Below, piece after piece: positions 59,572 to 64,000 of a stretch of DNA of 64,000 nucleotides. The stretch is from NCBI GenBank assembly GCA_029959295.1, contig JASCOH010000005.1:248001-312000 (forward strand). Direction: 5' to 3'. This DNA is from Flavobacteriaceae bacterium PS02334 (GTDB lineage Bacteria; Bacteroidota; Bacteroidia; Flavobacteriales; Flavobacteriaceae). The notes below the pieces were generated by a model, which was not told the origin of the DNA, searched no databases, and was given only the letters and a program-made list of their open reading frames with translations. The first letter of the stretch is position 1. Every line of letters starts with the position of its first letter. The translations under genes and the position numbers were made by a program.

Positions 59572-62070
59572 ATGAAACCAAACCATTTTTTATTTGATGA
59601 ACACGAAGTGCTTCATGAAATAAAGCATTTTTTACCAGCTCAAGCGCCTTTAAAAGACTTTGTGCATCACAATACTTTGCATGCTTTCCAGAATATGAAA
59701 TTCTATGATGCTATTCAAAAAGCGTCAAAGATTTTCGGCTACAAAGTTTCTCTTTCGCTAGAAGAATATAGAAAATTGTATGCTTCCGGAAAAATCAGCG
59801 AAGAGATTCTTGAGCGTACAATCGCAGAAAGAAAAGGCGTATTCTCTGTTTTAGAATGGAAAGAAAAAGCAGTTGAAGGAAAATATAATTCCTCAATTTT
59901 ACCAAGAATTGGTCTTTTGAGAGAAAACTGGAGAAAGCAATTCCACATCGATTTAGATCTTGATGTTCACCCGATTCTCTTCAGAATTCTTTGCAGTTAT
60001 TTAGACCAAGGCATCTCAATTTGGAGTTTTCCGATAGAAAATAAAGGCTTTCTTTCTTCCATGAGAGAAATGGAACGCAATACTTTCACCAGCTTTTTCA
60101 AGTCAAAAAGAGCTAAGAAATTACTGCTCAAGCAAGACATCCACATTGCCGATTTACTAAAAATAATTGTGGGCGACGAAACGCTTTACAAGCAATATTT
60201 ATACGATCAGCAGTTCTCGCACCAAGGCTGGTCAGGAATTGTTTCTTCCGTTGAAGACAATCCAGGAACGCTTTTAGAACACAGAAATATCACGTTGCAA
60301 GAACTGATTATTTTCGAATTGCTTCTTGAAATCGATGCTTTAGACCAAAGATTTGGTGAAACTTGGGCGCCATTAGCTATCAATTTAAAAAATCGTCCGT
60401 CGAATATTTTTGCCGAAATCAAGAAAACTGAGCAGAATGAAATCATGATGATTTGGCAAGATGCTTACGAATGGACTTTTTATGATCAAGTTTTGTCAGG
60501 CGTCAATAGCATTGGAAAAGTAGAAAATAACATTTCTGAAAAAAGCTTTCAAGCGATGTTTTGCATCGACGACAGAGAATGTTCCATTCGTCGCTACATA
60601 GAAAAAACAGATCCAAAAAGCGAGACTTACGGAACAGCAGGATTTTTCGGAGTGGAGTTTTATTACCAACCAGAACATGGAAAAACATACACAAAAGTTT
60701 GCCCAGCACCTGTTTTTCCAAAGCATTTAATCAAAGAAATTGGCAGTTCTGCAAAACAAGAATCCAACATTCATTTTGCAAAACACACGCACACGCCAGT
60801 CACTGGTTATGCGATGTCGCAGACGGTTGGCTTCTTTTCCGGACTTCGTTTGGCGATGAATATTTTCAAGCCGACGATGAGTTCTACGACGGCTTCGTCT
60901 TTCCGCCACATGGATCAGTTTTCCAATTTAACGATTGAAAATAAAAATCCGGAAGACATTGAAAACGGCTTGCAGATTGGTTTTACAGTTCCAGAAATGG
61001 CTTTGCGAGCAGAAAATCTTTTGCGAAGCATTGGTCTTGTGGACAATTTTGCACCAATAGTTTACATCGTCGGGCACGGAGCAACTAGCGTAAACAACAC
61101 GCATTATGCAGGTTATGATTGCGGCGCTTGTTCGGGACGGCCAGGTTCTGTGAATGCTAGAGTTTTGGCGTACATGGCGAATCATCCGAAGGTAAGAGAA
61201 ATTTTAGCAACCAACGGAATCCATATTCCAGAAGGCACGCAATTCTTTGGCGCTTTGCACGATACGACTCGTGATGACATTACTTTTTATGATGAAAAGC
61301 TGATGAATGCAGCGAATGCTTTAGCGCATAAAAAGAACAAAATTACTTTTGAAACGGCTTTGGATTTAAACGCAAAAGAACGCTCAAGACGATTTGAATC
61401 GATTGACACGACTTTAAGCGCTAAGAAAATCCATGAGAAAATCAAGACAAGATCAGTTTCATTATTTGAGCCTCGTCCTGAGCTAAACCACGCTACGACA
61501 ACGCTTTGTTTCGTAGGACGACGAAATATTTCAAAGGATTTATACCTTGACAGAAGAGCTTTTTTAAATTCTTATGATTATAAAGTAGATCCTGATGGGA
61601 AATACCTAGTCGGGATTTTAGCAGCAGTTGCAGGAGTTTGCGGCGGTATAAATCTTGAATATTTCTTTTCAAGAGTGGACAATCAAAAACTAGGAGCCGG
61701 AACAAAATTGGCCCACAATGTCATGGGACTTTTTGGCGTGGCAAACGGAATCGACGGTGATTTAAGACCCGGACTTCCAAGCCAGATGATTGAAGTTCAC
61801 GATCCGATTCGATTGATGGGAATTGTCGAGCATTTTCCAGAAGTGGTTTTAGAAGCGGTGAAAAAGAATCCGGCGACTTTTGAATGGTTTGAAAACGAAT
61901 GGGTTCGATTGTCGGTTGTCAATCCTGAAACTCAGGAGATTTTTGTCATGAAAAACGGCGCTTTTGAAAGATACAATCCGCTGGCAAAAGTGAAGACGAC
62001 TTCCGATATCAGTCCGATTATCGAGAAAACCCTAGGAAATATTGATGTTCACTTAATTAAACAAGACTAA
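59572..62070 (+). CDS. dabA: Inorganic carbon transporter subunit DabA (DUF2309)
   Basis: This protein is about 832 residues (DUF2309/UPF0753), the carbonic-anhydrase-like subunit of the DAB bicarbonate/CO2 accumulation complex. The zinc-site residues match DabA: C and D in CIDDRE (C about residue 331), and H in YIVGHGATS (about 502) with the C in DCGACSGRPG exactly 15 residues later. These are the residues shown to be essential in Halothiobacillus DabA. The frame opens at a TTG (59533), directly behind the repeat; the ATG at 59572 gives KPNHFLFDEHEVL. It is followed 3 bases later by dabB. It is cytoplasmic, membrane-bound through DabB. Confidence 0.9.
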   Translation: MKPNHFLFDEHEVLHEIKHFLPAQAPLKDFVHHNTLHAFQNMKFYDAIQKASKIFGYKVSLSLEEYRKLYASGKISEEILERTIAERKGVFSVLEWKEKAVEGKYNSSILPRIGLLRENWRKQFHIDLDLDVHPILFRILCSYLDQGISIWSFPIENKGFLSSMREMERNTFTSFFKSKRAKKLLLKQDIHIADLLKIIVGDETLYKQYLYDQQFSHQGWSGIVSSVEDNPGTLLEHRNITLQELIIFELLLEIDALDQRFGETWAPLAINLKNRPSNIFAEIKKTEQNEIMMIWQDAYEWTFYDQVLSGVNSIGKVENNISEKSFQAMFCIDDRECSIRRYIEKTDPKSETYGTAGFFGVEFYYQPEHGKTYTKVCPAPVFPKHLIKEIGSSAKQESNIHFAKHTHTPVTGYAMSQTVGFFSGLRLAMNIFKPTMSSTTASSFRHMDQFSNLTIENKNPEDIENGLQIGFTVPEMALRAENLLRSIGLVDNFAPIVYIVGHGATSVNNTHYAGYDCGACSGRPGSVNARVLAYMANHPKVREILATNGIHIPEGTQFFGALHDTTRDDITFYDEKLMNAANALAHKKNKITFETALDLNAKERSRRFESIDTTLSAKKIHEKIKTRSVSLFEPRPELNHATTTLCFVGRRNISKDLYLDRRAFLNSYDYKVDPDGKYLVGILAAVAGVCGGINLEYFFSRVDNQKLGAGTKLAHNVMGLFGVANGIDGDLRPGLPSQMIEVHDPIRLMGIVEHFPEVVLEAVKKNPATFEWFENEWVRLSVVNPETQEIFVMKNGAFERYNPLAKVKTTSDISPIIEKTLGNIDVHLIKQD

Positions 62071-62073
62071 CCG

Positions 62074-63942
62074 ATGGATTTTATACTTCAATTTTTTATA
62101 ATCATTCCTTTGATAGGGTTTGTTATAAGCCTGTTTATTCCTTCAAAAAAGGAAACTGTCATTTCTTGGACGGCCTTTTTTACGGTAGGAATCCACATGT
62201 TGGGACTTGTTGCTTTCTTGGTTTTTTGGCTACTAAACGGTCATCCGTATTTGAATTTGAAAGAAATTCCGATTATCAAAACTATTGGTTATGAGTTTTA
62301 TATCGATTTTTATTTTGACAAAATCACTGCGGTTTATCTTTTGGTGGGAGCATTTTTGACCTTTTTAGTAACCATTTACAGCCGTTATTATTTACACAGA
62401 GAATCAGGATACAAGCGTTTTTTCAACACGATTCTGTTCTTTTATATAGGTTATAATATTGCTGTCCTTTCAGGAAATTTTGAAACTTTGTTTATGGGCT
62501 GGGAAATTTTAGGAATCTCTTCCTTCCTTTTAATTGCCTTTTATAGAGACCGATATCTTCCTGTAAAAAATGCTTTGAAAGTGTTTTCGGTTTATAGAAT
62601 CGGCGACATCGGATTGATTTTGGCAATGTGGGCGAGCCATCATTTGTGGCACGAAAACATTTCTTTCATGAAACTGCATAACTATGAATTGGTTCACGAA
62701 CATCTTTTAGATCACAGTGTCATCGGATTTTTTATTTCGATAATGATTCTAGTTGCGGCAGCTGCAAAATCGGCGCAATTGCCATTTTCATCTTGGTTGC
62801 CAAGAGCGATGGAAGGCCCAACGCCTTCGAGTGCTATTTTCTATGGTTCGCTTTCTGTGCATTTGGGTGTTTTCCTTTTATTGCGAACTTTTCCTTTTTG
62901 GGAACACCAAGTTGCGGTTCGAATCTTGATCGGAATTTTAGGCCTGACCACAAGCATAATCGCTTCATTAATCGCCAGAGTTCAGTCTTCCATAAAAAGC
63001 CAGATTGCCTATTCTTCGGTTGCGCAAATAGGGATTATCTTTATCGAAGTCGCTTTAGGCTGGGAAGATTTGGCGTTGATTCACTTTGCCGGAAATGCTT
63101 TCTTGAGAACCTATCAGCTTTTAGTTTCGCCTTCTGTAGTAAGCTATAAAATTCGTGAACAGCTTTATAGTTTTGTTCCAAAGCACCATACGATTGAAGA
63201 TTCTTTTCCAAAAAGAGTGGAATATTCTATCTATTTATTGAGCTTGAAAGAATGGAATTTAGAGTCATTCATGGATAATCTAATCCGCAGGCCTTCAAAA
63301 TTCATTGGAAAAAGATTGAGCTTTTTGACCGTAAAAAGATTGTACTTGTTATTTGTCCCGACCTATTTAATCGGACTGTATTTTCTTTTTATAGTAAAAA
63401 ATGCGGCGCCTTCTGTGACGCAATATCTTCCGGGATTGTTTTCAATTATCGGTTTCGTGCTGGTTTTGAAATCTTTCTCTGAAAGAAAAAGTCCGCTGTT
63501 GAGCTGGATGCTTTTGATTGCGAATCATTTCTGCGTAGCCTTGGCGATTTCTTTCAATGAATATTTTTCTTTTCAGGAAGCCATTTTCTACTTAAGTGGC
63601 GTGTCAGTTGCAGGTTTTATTGGTATTCTCTGTCTTGCAAAACTTCGAAAATATGAGAAAAATATAAGTTTGAACCGCTTCTACGGATTGTCATACGAGC
63701 ATCCAAAACTGGCTTTGCTTTTCTTGTTAGTAAGTTTGGCATTGATGGGATTTCCAATCACGACAACCTTTATCGGTGAGGATTTGATCTTCAGCCACAT
63801 TCACCATGACCAATTTATCTTGGCTTATTTCACCGCTTCAAGTTTCATCTTTTCGGGACTTTCTGTAGTACGAATGTATGCTCGACTTTTCCTTGGGCCT
63901 CACCAGAAATCTTATCACGAAATACCTTATAAATCAGCTTAA
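62074..63942 (+). CDS. dabB: DabB-type proton-conducting transporter subunit (NuoL/MrpA-like)
   Basis: This 622-residue membrane protein of the NADH-quinone oxidoreductase subunit 5 / Mrp antiporter class has about 14 membrane segments. Signatures are FMGWEILGISSFLLIAFYR (glutamate in the first half channel), AAAKSAQLPFSSWLPRAMEGPTPSSA (conserved lysine and the MEGPTPVSA loop) and SQIAYSSVAQIG. It begins 3 bases after dabA, so it is the ion-driving partner that powers carbon uptake. It carries no complex I neighbours, which supports the Dab rather than Nuo assignment. Confidence 0.88.
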   Translation: MDFILQFFIIIPLIGFVISLFIPSKKETVISWTAFFTVGIHMLGLVAFLVFWLLNGHPYLNLKEIPIIKTIGYEFYIDFYFDKITAVYLLVGAFLTFLVTIYSRYYLHRESGYKRFFNTILFFYIGYNIAVLSGNFETLFMGWEILGISSFLLIAFYRDRYLPVKNALKVFSVYRIGDIGLILAMWASHHLWHENISFMKLHNYELVHEHLLDHSVIGFFISIMILVAAAAKSAQLPFSSWLPRAMEGPTPSSAIFYGSLSVHLGVFLLLRTFPFWEHQVAVRILIGILGLTTSIIASLIARVQSSIKSQIAYSSVAQIGIIFIEVALGWEDLALIHFAGNAFLRTYQLLVSPSVVSYKIREQLYSFVPKHHTIEDSFPKRVEYSIYLLSLKEWNLESFMDNLIRRPSKFIGKRLSFLTVKRLYLLFVPTYLIGLYFLFIVKNAAPSVTQYLPGLFSIIGFVLVLKSFSERKSPLLSWMLLIANHFCVALAISFNEYFSFQEAIFYLSGVSVAGFIGILCLAKLRKYEKNISLNRFYGLSYEHPKLALLFLLVSLALMGFPITTTFIGEDLIFSHIHHDQFILAYFTASSFIFSGLSVVRMYARLFLGPHQKSYHEIPYKSA

Positions 63943-63979
63943 ATTAAATCAAAAAACAAAATATTAAAATAGAATAACA

Positions 63980-64000
63980 ATGAAACAAAATATAAAATTG
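63980..64000 (+). CDS. Possible start of a third gene downstream of dabB (partial)
   Basis: An ATG at 63980 opens a frame of seven codons (MKQNIKL) that runs to the window end, 37 bases after dabB and in the same direction. Too little is visible to name it. Confidence 0.3.

Noticed and set aside
62074-63942. NuoL subunit of respiratory complex I
   Set aside because: No other nuo genes are adjacent; it follows dabA by 3 bases, and the pair is the known DabAB arrangement.

Overview
The window reads as chromosomal DNA of a Flavobacteriaceae bacterium, most likely Flavobacterium or a close relative. The evidence is AT-rich sequence, gliding proteins GldB and GldC, C-terminal type IX secretion (T9SS) sorting domains, exosortase XrtF with its partner, a short primary sigma factor without region 1.1, and many promoters with the Bacteroidota -7 box TAnnTTTG. 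MurE carries the DNPR motif, so the peptidoglycan is of the meso-diaminopimelate type. I see no phage, insertion sequence, CRISPR array or rRNA; most of the window is core chromosome with small accessory blocks.

Layout. 1-2271: the end of one gene plus three tandem, overlapping paralogs of a small secreted family. 2285-6174: a DUF6702 protein, an M1 peptidase, a TatA-like protein and a PAP2 phosphatase. 6416-10625: two secreted surface proteins flanking an O-methyltransferase. 10780-15435: rlmN, a polyprenyl synthase, and an ECF sigma / membrane protein / outer-membrane barrel operon. 15637-22165: dnaG (TTG start, zinc ligands lost), a LuxR-type regulator, nadE, gldBC, engB and an alpha/beta hydrolase.

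22517-38624 is a complete dcw cluster: mraZ-rsmH-ftsL-ftsI-murE-mraY-murD-ftsW-murG-murC-ftsQ-ftsA-ftsZ. It is preceded by four GTGGTAA repeats in helical phase that look like the MraZ operator, and its few gaps hold dispersed repeats. It is followed by a GatB/YqeY protein, tRNA-Arg(TCG), a T9SS cargo protein, rpe, a secreted M48 peptidase with an unknown partner, and rpoD.

45817-50137 is the most unusual block. A putative helix-turn-helix regulator is divergent from an operon holding a 43-codon small ORF, a class I HMG-CoA reductase, a CDP-alcohol phosphatidyltransferase, and a fusion of a CdsA-like cytidylyltransferase with a dolichol/phytol-kinase-like domain. Together they suggest an undescribed isoprenoid or phospholipid pathway.

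50142-64000: a DUF4421 outer-membrane protein, pnp, rpsO, a GAF protein, the xrtF pair, a probable copper-uptake set (HYC_CC_PP protein, TonB receptor, HMA protein) with a palindrome over its first start codon, a small membrane protein, a hairpin repeat element, and dabA-dabB for inorganic carbon uptake. Several start codons were moved downstream because the longer reading frame begins inside a -7 box or a signal peptide fits the shorter form.
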